From JAJFJD01 sp965228695 (GTDB taxonomy: Bacteria; Pseudomonadota; Alphaproteobacteria; UBA8366): 64,000 nucleotides of DNA. Under the pieces are notes generated by a model. It did not search any database. It had not been told where the DNA came from and was given only the letters and a program-made list of their open reading frames with translations. Positions 37,047-48,404 of the stretch are shown piece by piece (position 1 is the stretch's first letter; every line of letters begins with the position of its first letter). Made by a program: the position numbers and the translations under genes. The stretch is taken from positions 1 through 64,000 of the forward strand of contig CBDDIB010000002.1 of the NCBI GenBank assembly GCA_965228695.1, written 5' to 3'.

Positions 37047-38272
37047 GTCCGGTAATCAGCGTTGATCGTGATATAGCCGTGCGTCAGATCGCAGGTCCAA
37101 ACCCGGGCGGTTCCTTTGCCGACACCGACATCGACCGCCAGATCGACATTGCGACCGGCGAGATGCCGCTCGATCTCCGTTTCGTCGTATCCCGTGACCT
37201 GCTTGCCGCGCCGCGTGATGTCGATGCCACCGAAGGAAATCGACATTCGGTCCCGGTCGGCCTTCTCACCCGCCTTGCCCACCGCCATGACGACGCGGCC
37301 CCAGTTGGCGTCGCTACCGGCGATCGCCGTTTTGACCAACGGCGAATTGGCGACCGCCAACCCGATCCGGCGGGCGGCCCGGTCCGACGCCGCGCCGGTG
37401 ATGTCGACCGTGATAAATTTTTGCGCCCCTTCACCGTCCTTGACGACCTGGGTCGCGAGATCGACCATCAACTCTTCGAGCGCCCGCCGGAAGTCGGCGG
37501 CGACGCGCGCACCCGGCGATGTCACGGCAGGGTGATCCGCTTGGCCCGTCGCGGCCACGATCAGCGTATCGCTGGTCGACGTGTCGCTGTCGACGGTAAT
37601 GCAATTGAAGGAGCGGTCGGCGGTCCGCCGCGTCATGGTCTGGAGCACCGGCGCGGGAATATCGGCGTCAGTGAACACGAAGGAAAGCATCGTCGCCATG
37701 TCGGGCGCTATCATACCCGAGCCCTTGGCGATTCCCGCGAGCGTCACCTCGGTATCGCCGATCTGCGCCGTCCGCGTCGCCATCTTCGCAAATGTGTCCG
37801 TGGTTAGGATGGCCTCGGCCGCATCGTTCCACGCGCCGGCCTTGAGGCGCTTGTGAAGCTGCTTGAGCTTCCGGCCGACATAGTCCTGCGATACCGGAAC
37901 ACCGATCACACCGGTCGACGCCACGAAGATCTCCTTCTGGCGGCAACCGATCAATTGCGCGGCGGTGCGGACAGTATGGGCGACGGTCTTATCGCCCGCC
38001 TTGCCGGTAAAAGCGTTGGCATTGCCCGAATTGACGACGATACCGCGCGCGGCGCCGCCGGGCAGTATCTTGCGGCACCATTCGACCGGCGCCGACGCGC
38101 AGGCCGATTTCGTGAAGACCCCGGCGATGGTCGTCCCCGCCGCCAATTCGGCCATGAACAGGTCCGGCCTTCCGCTTTCCTTTAGACCCGCCGCCATCCC
38201 GGCGACCTGTACGCCGGGAATCGACGGCATTGCCGGAACACCGTCCGGCGCCAGGGGAGATTTCTCGAACAT
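37043..38272 (-). CDS. argJ: Bifunctional ornithine acetyltransferase / N-acetylglutamate synthase
   Basis: Recycles the acetyl group in arginine biosynthesis. The 409-residue precursor self-cleaves before the nucleophile threonine T194 in KGSGMIAPDMATML, giving alpha and beta chains. The oxyanion motif (STGVIG, residues 119-124) and the early NSGNANAFTG are present. Whether it is bifunctional or only an acetyltransferase cannot be told. It lies downstream of the parvulin gene (9 bp gap) and is coupled to mutT. Confidence 0.97.
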   Translation of the reverse strand: MFEKSPLAPDGVPAMPSIPGVQVAGMAAGLKESGRPDLFMAELAAGTTIAGVFTKSACASAPVEWCRKILPGGAARGIVVNSGNANAFTGKAGDKTVAHTVRTAAQLIGCRQKEIFVASTGVIGVPVSQDYVGRKLKQLHKRLKAGAWNDAAEAILTTDTFAKMATRTAQIGDTEVTLAGIAKGSGMIAPDMATMLSFVFTDADIPAPVLQTMTRRTADRSFNCITVDSDTSTSDTLIVAATGQADHPAVTSPGARVAADFRRALEELMVDLATQVVKDGEGAQKFITVDITGAASDRAARRIGLAVANSPLVKTAIAGSDANWGRVVMAVGKAGEKADRDRMSISFGGIDITRRGKQVTGYDETEIERHLAGRNVDLAVDVGVGKGTARVWTCDLTHGYITINADYRT

Positions 38273-38281
38273 GGCGCGACT

Positions 38282-39178
38282 CTATTTCGGAGCGGGACGC
38301 AACGGCTTCGCCGGCATCTTCGGTAGCTTCTTCTTGCCGTCCAGCGAATACCGCTCGACCTTGGCCTGCTCGCGGAACTGCCGGATGAAATCTTGGCCGA
38401 GCTTTTGGCCGACCTGACGCGTCATTTGACCTTTGACTTTTGCATACGGCGGCACTTTCCGGGTCCGGCGGTCCTCGACCTTGATGACGTGCCAGCCGAA
38501 TTGCGTCTTCACCGGCTTCTGCGAGATCTGGCCCTTCTTGAGTTTGAAGGCCACGTCGGAGAACGGCTTGACCATTTCCTTGGCCGTGAAATAGCCGAGA
38601 TCGCCGCCGCGCTGCGCGGACGGACCGACGGAATTCTTGGCCGCCAATTTCGCGAAATCCTGACCGTTCTTCGCCTGTTTGACGATATCCTTCGCCTTCG
38701 CCTCGTTCTCCACCAGAATGTGGCGGGCGCGTACTTCGGTCTTCGGCGGGTTCTTTTTCACGTATTCGTCATAATGCGCCTTGATGCGGTCATCCGTCAG
38801 ATATTTCTTGATCAAATCGCCGAGATAGACATCGCGGATGATCTGATCCTCGGCCTGCCGGACGCGCCGTTTGACTTCGGGCTTCTTGTCGTATTTTTCC
38901 CGCCGCCCGAAGATCGCCATCATCTTGCGCTCGATCAACAATTCGAGAACACGCTCATAGAGCTTGCCGATACCCTGCTGCTGCACCTTCGGCGGCAAGG
39001 ACCGGAAGGCCGCGATCACCTCGCGGTCATAGATCGGCTGTCCTTCGACTTTGGCCACCACCACGGGCTTGCTCGGCTTTGCCGCGCCCTTCGGCGCGGC
39101 CTTTTGCGCCAAGGCCGGCGCTGCCGCCATCGCACCGAACAGGAGAACCGAAAAAGCCACCGCAACGAGGCGTGTCAT
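38282..39178 (-). CDS. Periplasmic parvulin-type peptidyl-prolyl isomerase
   Basis: A 298-residue exported foldase. The signal peptide is residues 1-24 (cleavage after APALA), a SurA/PrsA-like helical N-domain covers about 40-135, and a rotamase domain (about 140-235) shows VRARHILVENEAKA, GGDLGYF and GWHVIKVEDRR. The C-terminal tail is very basic. It probably assists outer-membrane or periplasmic protein folding. It is divergent from secA, so two export functions share one intergenic region, and it is co-directional with argJ. Confidence 0.93.
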   Translation of the reverse strand: MTRLVAVAFSVLLFGAMAAAPALAQKAAPKGAAKPSKPVVVAKVEGQPIYDREVIAAFRSLPPKVQQQGIGKLYERVLELLIERKMMAIFGRREKYDKKPEVKRRVRQAEDQIIRDVYLGDLIKKYLTDDRIKAHYDEYVKKNPPKTEVRARHILVENEAKAKDIVKQAKNGQDFAKLAAKNSVGPSAQRGGDLGYFTAKEMVKPFSDVAFKLKKGQISQKPVKTQFGWHVIKVEDRRTRKVPPYAKVKGQMTRQVGQKLGQDFIRQFREQAKVERYSLDGKKKLPKMPAKPLRPAPK

Positions 39179-39552
39179 GAAATCATCCCTTCAGAGAAGT
39201 TGGGCACCGGCATAATTTCGCCCGAAACACGCGGGCATAATGCATATGTAGGCAGTCAGCACAAGCACACCAGGGTCGCAGGGACGGCAGCCGGGAGGCA
39301 AGGAAATTCCGCGGCGGCAACCGGTTCCGATGACATGGAAACTTAACTATTTTGGCTTAATCATGCGGAAGCGGGACCTGTGTTGTCCGTGTCCGGAAAA
39401 CCGCGACGGCGGATGTCGGGTTTTCGAGGCCCTCCCGGCGCGGTCACGCTTGCTCGCCCATCGTTGACAGATAGGATACGGATGCTTATGTCACACCCGT
39501 ATCCCGCAGAAACTCCGGCGCTTCCACTTCGCGCCTCCACCCCGAGGTTCCC
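39179..39552. other. Divergent intergenic region between the parvulin gene and secA
   Basis: A 374-bp spacer with no coding potential that I can support. It holds a likely secA promoter at 39464-39492. A TTAA-N10-TTAA pattern near 39342-39360 is not a proper CtrA site (N7 needed). A promoter for the parvulin gene must be here but I cannot pick one out. Confidence 0.6.
39464..39492 (+). promoter_or_regulatory. Probable sigma-70 promoter of secA
   Basis: Perfect -35 TTGACA (39464-39469), 17-nt spacer, -10 TATGTC (39487-39492, four of six matches), about 55 nt upstream of the secA ATG. Spacing and -35 are ideal; the -10 is weak. Confidence 0.5.
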
Positions 39553-42309
<2,757 letters not shown>

Positions 42310-42364
42310 GCCATCCACGACCGTTTCGCGGCTGAACCGGCGATAAATCGCGTGAGGAACGCGC

Positions 42365-42850
42365 ATGACCGATGAATCCGACGTTCCCATCAGCCATCTG
42401 CAACGGCGCAAGATCGAAAGCCGCGTCCTAATCCCCTTCATCGAAGCCTGCCGGGAAAAATTCGGCGACGCCGCGACCCGGGCGCTTGTGGCGGAAACCA
42501 TTCGAAACCTGGCGGTCACCGACGGGGCGGCCTGGGCCGAGACCTACGGTACGGACCTGGATGGGCTGCAGAAAGTCGCGTCAGACGTTTGGGCCGGCGG
42601 CGGCAGCCTTGAGATCGACGTCCAGGACAGCGGCGACGACCAATTCAATTTCAATGTCACGCGCTGCAAATACGCCGAGTTCTACAAAGACCTCGGGATG
42701 CCCGAGCTCGGCTTCCTAATCCACTGCAGCCGGGATTTCGCGATGATCGACGGTTTCGACCCGGACCTCGAACTCACCCGCACGCAAACCGTCATGGAAG
42801 GCGCAAGCCATTGCGACTTCCGGTTCCGCCGGAAGCAAAAGATTGAATGA
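42365..42850 (+). CDS. L-2-amino-thiazoline-4-carboxylate hydrolase-like protein
   Basis: A 161-residue protein matching the ATC_hydrolase family (PF14196), whose founder opens the thiazoline ring of ATC in Pseudomonas cysteine production. The diagnostic region CKYAEFYKDLGMPELGFLIH, SRDFAMIDGFDPDLEL and the closing RTQTVMEGASHCDFRFR are well preserved, including cysteines and histidines in CS/HCDF. Most family members are uncharacterised, so the substrate may differ. It is in the same direction as secA, 55 bp downstream. Confidence 0.85.
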   Translation: MTDESDVPISHLQRRKIESRVLIPFIEACREKFGDAATRALVAETIRNLAVTDGAAWAETYGTDLDGLQKVASDVWAGGGSLEIDVQDSGDDQFNFNVTRCKYAEFYKDLGMPELGFLIHCSRDFAMIDGFDPDLELTRTQTVMEGASHCDFRFRRKQKIE

Positions 42851-43022
42851 GGCGGGTCGCCAATCCAGGTTTGCAATGCCAATAACGGATCGCCGGGTGC
42901 CACTCTCAGACGGCGCATTAAACCCACACTTCTCGGGCCACGCTACGCAAACGATCCGCCGTCGGTGCTCGTTGGGCGGCACTCTGTCGGCAAACGGCTG
43001 TAAAGTCCGCCGCGATTCAAAA

Positions 43023-43529
43023 TCAATACGAACGACTGAACTCGGTTTTCTTGCATTTCGCGCAGGGCGGAACGTGACCCGTCCGGGACATGGTCAAGCG
43101 GTTGCCGCAGTTGTCGCATGTCAACGTGCCGGGGCCGCAGATTTCACCGGTCCGATAGTGTTGATGCGCCTTTAAGGAATCGGCCATATCGGAAAAGACC
43201 TCTTCCGCGGAAGCCGCGAGCGACTGCATCAACCCCAGCACCCCGTATCCGATGCGTTCGGGGTTAAGCCCTTGGCTCGCATTCCGAAACGCCGATTCCA
43301 GATCGTCTTGACGCTGCGGGAGTTCGCGCATCACGAAGTCCCGGAGTTGTTCGCCTTTCTCGGCCGTGAATGCGCCCGCCGCAACCATCTCTTTCTTCGC
43401 GGACTCCATCGCTTCTTCTAACGATTCACGGCTTTTCTCGACCGACTCCTCAAACAACTCGCGTGTCCGGGCGGCCAGTTTTTCAAATTGCTCGATTTCG
43501 CTCTTCTGCGGCGAATCTTTCTCAGCCAT
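43023..43529 (-). CDS. Zinc-ribbon protein with coiled-coil N-terminus (DUF1451-like)
   Basis: A 168-residue acidic protein. The N-terminal ~120 residues are mostly charged helix (EEAMESAKKEMVAAG). The C-terminus has a rubredoxin-like knuckle pair, CDNC and CAKC, separated by about 16 residues within TCDNCGNRLTMSRTGHVPPC, a typical zinc ribbon. It resembles the zinc-ribbon-containing DUF1451 family. Function unknown. It stands alone between the ATC-hydrolase-like gene (convergent) and a small ORF. Confidence 0.75.
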   Translation of the reverse strand: MAEKDSPQKSEIEQFEKLAARTRELFEESVEKSRESLEEAMESAKKEMVAAGAFTAEKGEQLRDFVMRELPQRQDDLESAFRNASQGLNPERIGYGVLGLMQSLAASAEEVFSDMADSLKAHQHYRTGEICGPGTLTCDNCGNRLTMSRTGHVPPCAKCKKTEFSRSY

Positions 43530-43843
43530 TTATCTCACTCCTCTGCCATGTCGATTGGCGTCGTGGTTGCATCGTCAACTTGGAGCAGTCACGACAATCT
43601 CCCACTACCGGGAATATGCATCCCCTGCCCATTCGATCTGGTCCTCCCGGCATTTCAGTTCAAGTAGATCGACGAAGTCGCCAAACCGATCGAAATTCGC
43701 CCGAACCGCACGAGCAAAAAGATAGTATCGCGTCTGGAGGCTTCTCGGCATAGATGAAGACCAAATGAGAACCGAGATTTCACGAGGCAAGATCGTGCCG
43801 ATCGCCGCACAACCGCCGATGCGCTCCGGCGAAACGACGCCCC
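43530..43843. other. Spacer between zinc-ribbon and lipoprotein genes
   Basis: 314 bp with lower GC than its surroundings. The only content I can point to is a doubtful 48-codon frame at 43605-43751 on the minus strand. No terminator with a T-run is evident. Confidence 0.5.
43605..43751 (-). CDS. Possible 48-residue small protein
   Basis: MPRSLQTRYYLFARAVRA begins a short frame with an amino-acid mix (Tyr, Phe, Asp, Glu, Leu) more protein-like than the Arg/Pro/Ala-rich shadows seen elsewhere. The same frame continues open upstream through the lipoprotein region, where it looks like a shadow. No clear ribosome-binding site precedes the ATG. It may be genuine or chance. Confidence 0.3.
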   Translation of the reverse strand: MPRSLQTRYYLFARAVRANFDRFGDFVDLLELKCREDQIEWAGDAYSR

Positions 43844-44260
43844 TTAGCGAATATCCGCGCAGGTGTTCGAGATGTCGCGGACGATCATCGTGATGCCCTG
43901 CTTGCAGAACTGGTTCGCCGACCGGAAGCCGCAGACGCATACCGAATCGCCACTCCCGAAGCCGCGCAACGCGCCGCCGAGGGTCAACAGGGCCCCGCCT
44001 TCGGTCCGCAGCGCCTGACAGGTTTCGCCTTCTTCGGTCAGCCGCCCACGGTAGCATCCGGCAGACGGTGCGCCCGCCGCCGATTGTTTCTCGAAGACCT
44101 GGGAATTGCCGCGCATCCGGTCGCCACTGACCACGCGGTCGCTGCTCACCGCCACGTCGCCGCGCGGCGGCCCGAAATCGGGCGTCATGAATTGTTCCCA
44201 GGTATTGCCGCAACCGGCACTCAACAACGACACCAACAAAACGACGGCGATCCGCATCAC
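43844..44260 (-). CDS. Putative lipoprotein
   Basis: A 138-residue protein with a lipobox: MMRIAVVLLVSLLSAGC, lipidated at C17, so probably anchored in the outer or inner membrane. The mature part is short and Cys-containing (VCVCGFRSANQFCKQG), and disulfides are possible. No domain recognised. Its start overlaps the end of accA by 4 bp (44257-44260), which supports the start and co-transcription. Role unknown. Confidence 0.7.
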   Translation of the reverse strand: MMRIAVVLLVSLLSAGCGNTWEQFMTPDFGPPRGDVAVSSDRVVSGDRMRGNSQVFEKQSAAGAPSAGCYRGRLTEEGETCQALRTEGGALLTLGGALRGFGSGDSVCVCGFRSANQFCKQGITMIVRDISNTCADIR

Positions 44261-45213
44261 GACAATTCCTGGCCACCCATGTTCAAGAACTTTTCCCGAC
44301 GCCGATTATGAAGCGTCCCGCCATCCACGGCCAGTAGCTCTTTCAGCTTAGTCTCAAGCGCATCGCCCAATGCGTCGATCGCCGCATCCCGATCGCGATG
44401 GGCGCCGCCGAGCGGCTCGTCGACCACTTGATCCACGACCCCGAGCTTCAGCAGGTCCTGCGCCGTCAACCGCAATGCTTCCGCGGCGGTCTGGTTTTTT
44501 TCGGCGCTGCGCCACAGGATCGACGCGCACCCTTCCGGGGAAATGACCGAATAGATACTGTGTTCCAGCATGATGACATGGTCGCCCGCGGCGATCGCGA
44601 TGGCGCCGCCCGATCCGCCCTCGCCGATGACGGCGCTGATCAGCGGGACCCGGATCGACAGGCAGGCATCGATGCATTGCGCAATCGCCTCGGCCTGGCC
44701 GCGTTCTTCGGCGCCAACGCCCGGATACGCGCCCGAGGTATCGACCAGCGACAGCACGGGCAGATCGAATCGATCGGCCAACTCCATCAGGCGGCGCGCC
44801 TTACGGTATCCCTCGGGCCGCGCCATACCGAAATTATGCGTCACACGGGCGGTCGTATCGCCGCCTTTTTCCTGGCCGATCACGACGCAGGAATAACCGC
44901 GGAACCGCCCAAGGCCGCCGATGACCGCCTTATCCTCCGCATAGGAACGGTCGCCGGCGATCGGCGTGAAATCCTCGATCAACCGCGCCAGATAGTCCCC
45001 GCAATGGGGCCGGTCCGGATGCCGCGCGACCTGCACCTTCTGCCAAGGTTCGAGTTTTTGATAGGTTTGCCGCAGCAGGCGGTCGGCCTTGCCTTGCAGC
45101 TTGGCGACCTCATCCGCAATGTTGAGATCGCCCGCGCCCGTCAAATGCCGCAATTCCTCGATTTTGCCTTCGAGTTCGGCAATGGGTTTTTCGAAATCCA
45201 AAAATGTATTCAT
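44257..45213 (-). CDS. accA: Acetyl-CoA carboxylase carboxyltransferase subunit alpha
   Basis: Together with AccD it transfers CO2 from biotin to acetyl-CoA to make malonyl-CoA for fatty acids. The 318 residues match AccA throughout: VARHPDRPHCGDYL, VDTSGAYPGVGAEERGQ, GEGGSGGAIAIAAGD and SVISPEGCASILW. It has the family's N-terminal helical extension. It lies downstream of xerD (75 bp gap), the typical alphaproteobacterial accA-xerD neighbourhood. Confidence 0.98.
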   Translation of the reverse strand: MNTFLDFEKPIAELEGKIEELRHLTGAGDLNIADEVAKLQGKADRLLRQTYQKLEPWQKVQVARHPDRPHCGDYLARLIEDFTPIAGDRSYAEDKAVIGGLGRFRGYSCVVIGQEKGGDTTARVTHNFGMARPEGYRKARRLMELADRFDLPVLSLVDTSGAYPGVGAEERGQAEAIAQCIDACLSIRVPLISAVIGEGGSGGAIAIAAGDHVIMLEHSIYSVISPEGCASILWRSAEKNQTAAEALRLTAQDLLKLGVVDQVVDEPLGGAHRDRDAAIDALGDALETKLKELLAVDGGTLHNRRREKFLNMGGQELS

Positions 45214-45288
45214 ACGCCCGGATTATCCCCGCAAATAGGCGCGAGTACCTAGCACACCCGGCGGCAAATTGAAATCGCTGCCTGTGGT

Positions 45289-46194
45289 TTACCGCGAGCC
45301 GGCGGAGGGAACCGGGTGTGACAGGGGATGTTTGTCGCGGACCAGCGACCGCAGGCGCTCGTCCAGCACGTGCGTGTAGATTTGCGTCGTCGAGATATCC
45401 GCATGGCCGAGCATCTGCTGGACTGATCGCAGGTCGGCCCCATGCGCCAGAAGATGACTGGCGAAGGCGTGACGCATCACATGCGGACTGACCTTGCGCG
45501 GTTCGATGCCGCTTTCGACGGCAAGGGCCTTGAGCATCTGGCCGAACCGTTGCCGCGACAGATGCCCATCCTTACCGGTGGACGGGAACAGCCAGGGCGA
45601 GTCCTTCCCCCTTTTCAAGAATGTTGCGCGCACCGCGCAATAGTCCCGCAACGCCGACCGGGCGACATCCGTCAGCGGGACCATGCGTTCGCGGCCGCCC
45701 TTGCCCCGAACGATCAACACCGACGGATCGCGCAGCGCCGCCGACAATGGCAGTGTCACCAGTTCGGACACGCGCAATCCGGTTGCGTACAGGAGTTCGA
45801 GCATCGACGTCAGCCGCAGGCCGTCCGGCCCGTCGATCACCCGGGCGGCCGCCAGCAATCGGTCCACTTCTTCTTCGGTGAGGACTTTCGGCAGGGCGCG
45901 GGCACGGCGCGGGCTGTCGATCACCGCTGTCGGATCGTCGGTGCGAATGCCCTCGATGAAGAGGAATCCGAAGAACTGCCGCAACGCGGAGAGCCGTCGC
46001 GACGCGGTCGACGCCGCCAGCCCGCTGTCGGAAAGATGGCTCATGAATTCACGGATCTTTTCCGTCGTGGCCGTTAGGGCCGTGTCGTCGATATCGCCGA
46101 CCCCGCCGCCGGCGGTAAAGCGCAGGAAATCATCGAGATCGCGGCGATATGCGGCGAGCGTATTATCCGCAGCACCCCGTTCCGCGGCGAGCAT
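45289..46194 (-). CDS. xerD: Site-specific tyrosine recombinase XerD
   Basis: Resolves chromosome dimers at dif with XerC. All catalytic residues are seen (numbering from the ATG at 46194): R141, K165, H238, R241, H264 and nucleophile Y273. The core-binding SAM-like domain is N-terminal. The ATG seems too far in: upstream in-frame codons 46195-46224 encode ISRYLDSFLE, which continues the usual XerD N-terminal helix. No ATG/GTG/TTG exists there before the stop at about 46250, but an ATT at 46222-46224 has AAGGAG nine nt upstream, so initiation at AUU is likely. It lies upstream of accA and downstream of a large exported protein. Confidence 0.95.
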   Translation of the reverse strand: MLAAERGAADNTLAAYRRDLDDFLRFTAGGGVGDIDDTALTATTEKIREFMSHLSDSGLAASTASRRLSALRQFFGFLFIEGIRTDDPTAVIDSPRRARALPKVLTEEEVDRLLAAARVIDGPDGLRLTSMLELLYATGLRVSELVTLPLSAALRDPSVLIVRGKGGRERMVPLTDVARSALRDYCAVRATFLKRGKDSPWLFPSTGKDGHLSRQRFGQMLKALAVESGIEPRKVSPHVMRHAFASHLLAHGADLRSVQQMLGHADISTTQIYTHVLDERLRSLVRDKHPLSHPVPSAGSR

Positions 46195-46251
46195 TTCAAG
46201 AAAACTGTCCAGATACCGGGAAATTGCCGGCTGCTCCTTCCGGGTTAGCGG

Positions 46252-48111
46252 TCAAAGTCCGTAGGCAAGCGCCGCCTCCAGCGCCAACGACCGGGCCTCG
46301 GCTTCCAGGCCGATCGTCCGCAATGCCGAGATCGCGTCTTCCAGGAGACCTGCTTCATTCTCCGCCGGCGCCGCCGACCCGGCCATCAAGACCAGCAGCA
46401 ATACCGTCTCCGCGGGACGGCTGCCTTTGGCTGCTTGCGCCAGCGCCTGCCGGTAGGCCGACTGCGGCATCTTCGCCGGGTGGCGCTGCGGCGGCTGCAC
46501 AAGATCCTGCCAATAGCGTTCCGGCACGTCGGCCCCCAAGGACTTCACAAGCGTCAGTGCGAGTCCCGCCCGATGCTCGGCGGTTTCCGCGTCGCGCGTG
46601 CGTTGCACCGCCAGCCATGCCGCCAGCGCCTTGGCGTCGTCGGAACGGTACCGCTCCTCACCCGCGATCAAGGCCAAGACCCACATACCGTCCTGTGCGA
46701 TCCGGGCTTCCGGGTCGCGGTTGGCCCGCGCCCGTAGCAGCGCGAGCCATGGCTCGGCGGCTTCCGTATCGCCAAGCGCCAGCAGGCCCCGCGCGGCGTC
46801 ACCGGCGAACCAGGCCAACTCCGCCGACACCGCCACGCTGGTCAGGATTTTCCGGTAAAGCCGCACCGCCAAGGGCAGCTGGCCGTCCACGCGTGCCAGT
46901 TCGAACGCCTTTCGGATGACCGCCGCCTTCGCCGTCGGCACCGATTGTTTGGCCGCAGCCCGGTACAGCAAGGCGCGGCCGCGCGGGGTCCGTTTCTTTT
47001 CGGCGATCGTCAGGGCGTTGGCGAGTTCGTCGTCGTCGAACTCAACGCTGGAATAGACCTCGCCCAACCGTTCCGGTGTTATCGCGCCGACCAGGGCAGC
47101 TCGTTCCGCCGCCTCCAGTTTCAAGTCCAGCGCGGTGTGCGGACTGGTCGCAATCGCCCGCAACACCGGGGGTGGCGCGTTCGAGACCGCGTCGTCGGGG
47201 ACGCCGGCATTGGCGCTGCGCAGCATCGCCAGGTGCAGCGCCGTCGGCTTCGGCAGCGATCTTATTTGAACATGGTCGGCGCCGCCCAGCCGGTCCACCA
47301 GCGCCAGGAAGGCATTGTCGTCGAACTCCGGATTCTCGGCCAATATCTTTGCGCCGAATCGCGCCGCGTCGGCGTTGCCGCCGAGCACCTGACAAAAGAC
47401 CGAGAGCTTCTGCCAATACGGCTGGACGAGGCGGTTCGGATCCCGGCGCGCCTCGTTGCATGCACCGCCGACATCGTGAGCGAGCAACATGTTCTCAACA
47501 TGGAGCCGGACGATATCGGGATCGCGCTGGCGCGTGGGCGACACGGCGATCAGCCTGCCGGCATCGGTGACGAACCCCATCGCCAGCAACCGGGCGATCC
47601 GCTGGGACAGAATCGTCGGCTTGCGGCCGCCGGCCTTGGCGTCCTCGGCGGCTTCCGGCACGACCGCCGCGGACAACAACAGCCGCCGGGCGAGCGAGCG
47701 CAGCTCGGGCGACGTCATGGTCGCCGGAATGCTTTTCAAAAGTCTTTCGATCAGGTCCCGGGGCGTGCCTTCCCACATCTCCGACCCGAACCCCCCGGCG
47801 TCGCTGTCCAGCACGCCAACGGCCTCCGAATCGACCTCGCCCAAATCCTGTATCTGAATTTCAGGCGGCGGGGTCTGTTCATCGGGTGTCTCGGGTTCGC
47901 GCTCGGCCGGCGGCTTCGTAAAATCGCGCCGCGGCATCAACCGGACGGGTCCCTCCTGCGCCAGCCGCGTCGCCGGCGCGGCTGCGCTATCGGCAACCGG
48001 ATGCGGTTCGCGCGACGGCGAGACCGCCGCCGCGGCCGTGGTCGACACGATCGAAATTGCCGCCGCCAAAAGGGCGGCAGTCCGTACTTTATCGCGGAAA
48101 GCGACCGTCAT
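46252..48111 (-). CDS. Large exported helical protein of unknown function
   Basis: A 619-residue protein starting MTVAFRDKVRTAALLAAAIS with a signal peptide (about 1-28). A Pro/Glu-rich linker follows (about 60-95), and the rest is Ala/Leu/Arg-rich helix with TPR/HEAT-like periodicity. I recognise no catalytic motif. The ATG at 48111 gives the signal peptide; an upstream in-frame extension to 48213 is Ser/Arg/Cys-rich and overlaps the small gene on the same strand. It lies between xerD and aroK, a spot with lineage-specific genes in Rhodospirillales. It could be a periplasmic scaffold or envelope protein; that is only a guess. Confidence 0.72.
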   Translation of the reverse strand: MTVAFRDKVRTAALLAAAISIVSTTAAAAVSPSREPHPVADSAAAPATRLAQEGPVRLMPRRDFTKPPAEREPETPDEQTPPPEIQIQDLGEVDSEAVGVLDSDAGGFGSEMWEGTPRDLIERLLKSIPATMTSPELRSLARRLLLSAAVVPEAAEDAKAGGRKPTILSQRIARLLAMGFVTDAGRLIAVSPTRQRDPDIVRLHVENMLLAHDVGGACNEARRDPNRLVQPYWQKLSVFCQVLGGNADAARFGAKILAENPEFDDNAFLALVDRLGGADHVQIRSLPKPTALHLAMLRSANAGVPDDAVSNAPPPVLRAIATSPHTALDLKLEAAERAALVGAITPERLGEVYSSVEFDDDELANALTIAEKKRTPRGRALLYRAAAKQSVPTAKAAVIRKAFELARVDGQLPLAVRLYRKILTSVAVSAELAWFAGDAARGLLALGDTEAAEPWLALLRARANRDPEARIAQDGMWVLALIAGEERYRSDDAKALAAWLAVQRTRDAETAEHRAGLALTLVKSLGADVPERYWQDLVQPPQRHPAKMPQSAYRQALAQAAKGSRPAETVLLLVLMAGSAAPAENEAGLLEDAISALRTIGLEAEARSLALEAALAYGL

Positions 48112-48229
48112 CGAGTACCCGCTCCACTGGTTTCGAAGGAGGCGGAATGTCCCACGTCGCCAAGAACACGACGCCCGTACCGACGAGCGCGACGAAAAAC
48201 ACCAACAATACAAGGGTTAGCCGTTTCAT
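48089..48229 (-). CDS. 46-residue single-span membrane protein
   Basis: Translation of the minus strand from the ATG at 48229 gives MKRLTLVLLVFFVALVGTGV (span about 4-24) followed by a short tail WDIPPPSKPVERVLDDGRFP ending in Arg. It overlaps the start of the large exported protein by 23 bp in another frame, implying translational coupling. A hydrophobic span plus a Pro/Val/Arg-rich tail is typical of small conserved alphaproteobacterial membrane proteins. Function unknown. Confidence 0.6.
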   Translation of the reverse strand: MKRLTLVLLVFFVALVGTGVVFLATWDIPPPSKPVERVLDDGRFPR

Positions 48230-48404
48230 CCGGGTCTATTTTGATGGCGCCGCGAACGAGGTAGTCTGGAAATATGTTTCAATGCTTCGCAGGACTGGAT
48301 TTCGGAACGCGTACAGACTTTACGCTAGTGTTCCACTATGGCAATTCTGCGGCAGTGTATAGGGCTGTTCTTCAGGATTCAACGACCGACAGACGCTAAT
48401 TCCC

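Noticed and set aside
39342..39360. Possible CtrA box upstream of secA
   Set aside because: The half-sites TTAA and TTAA are separated by ten bases; CtrA sites need seven.
43605..44276. 223-codon frame overlapping the lipoprotein gene
   Set aside because: Its N-terminal two thirds overlap the lipoprotein frame, which has a proper lipobox. Only the last 48 codons are kept as a doubtful small ORF.
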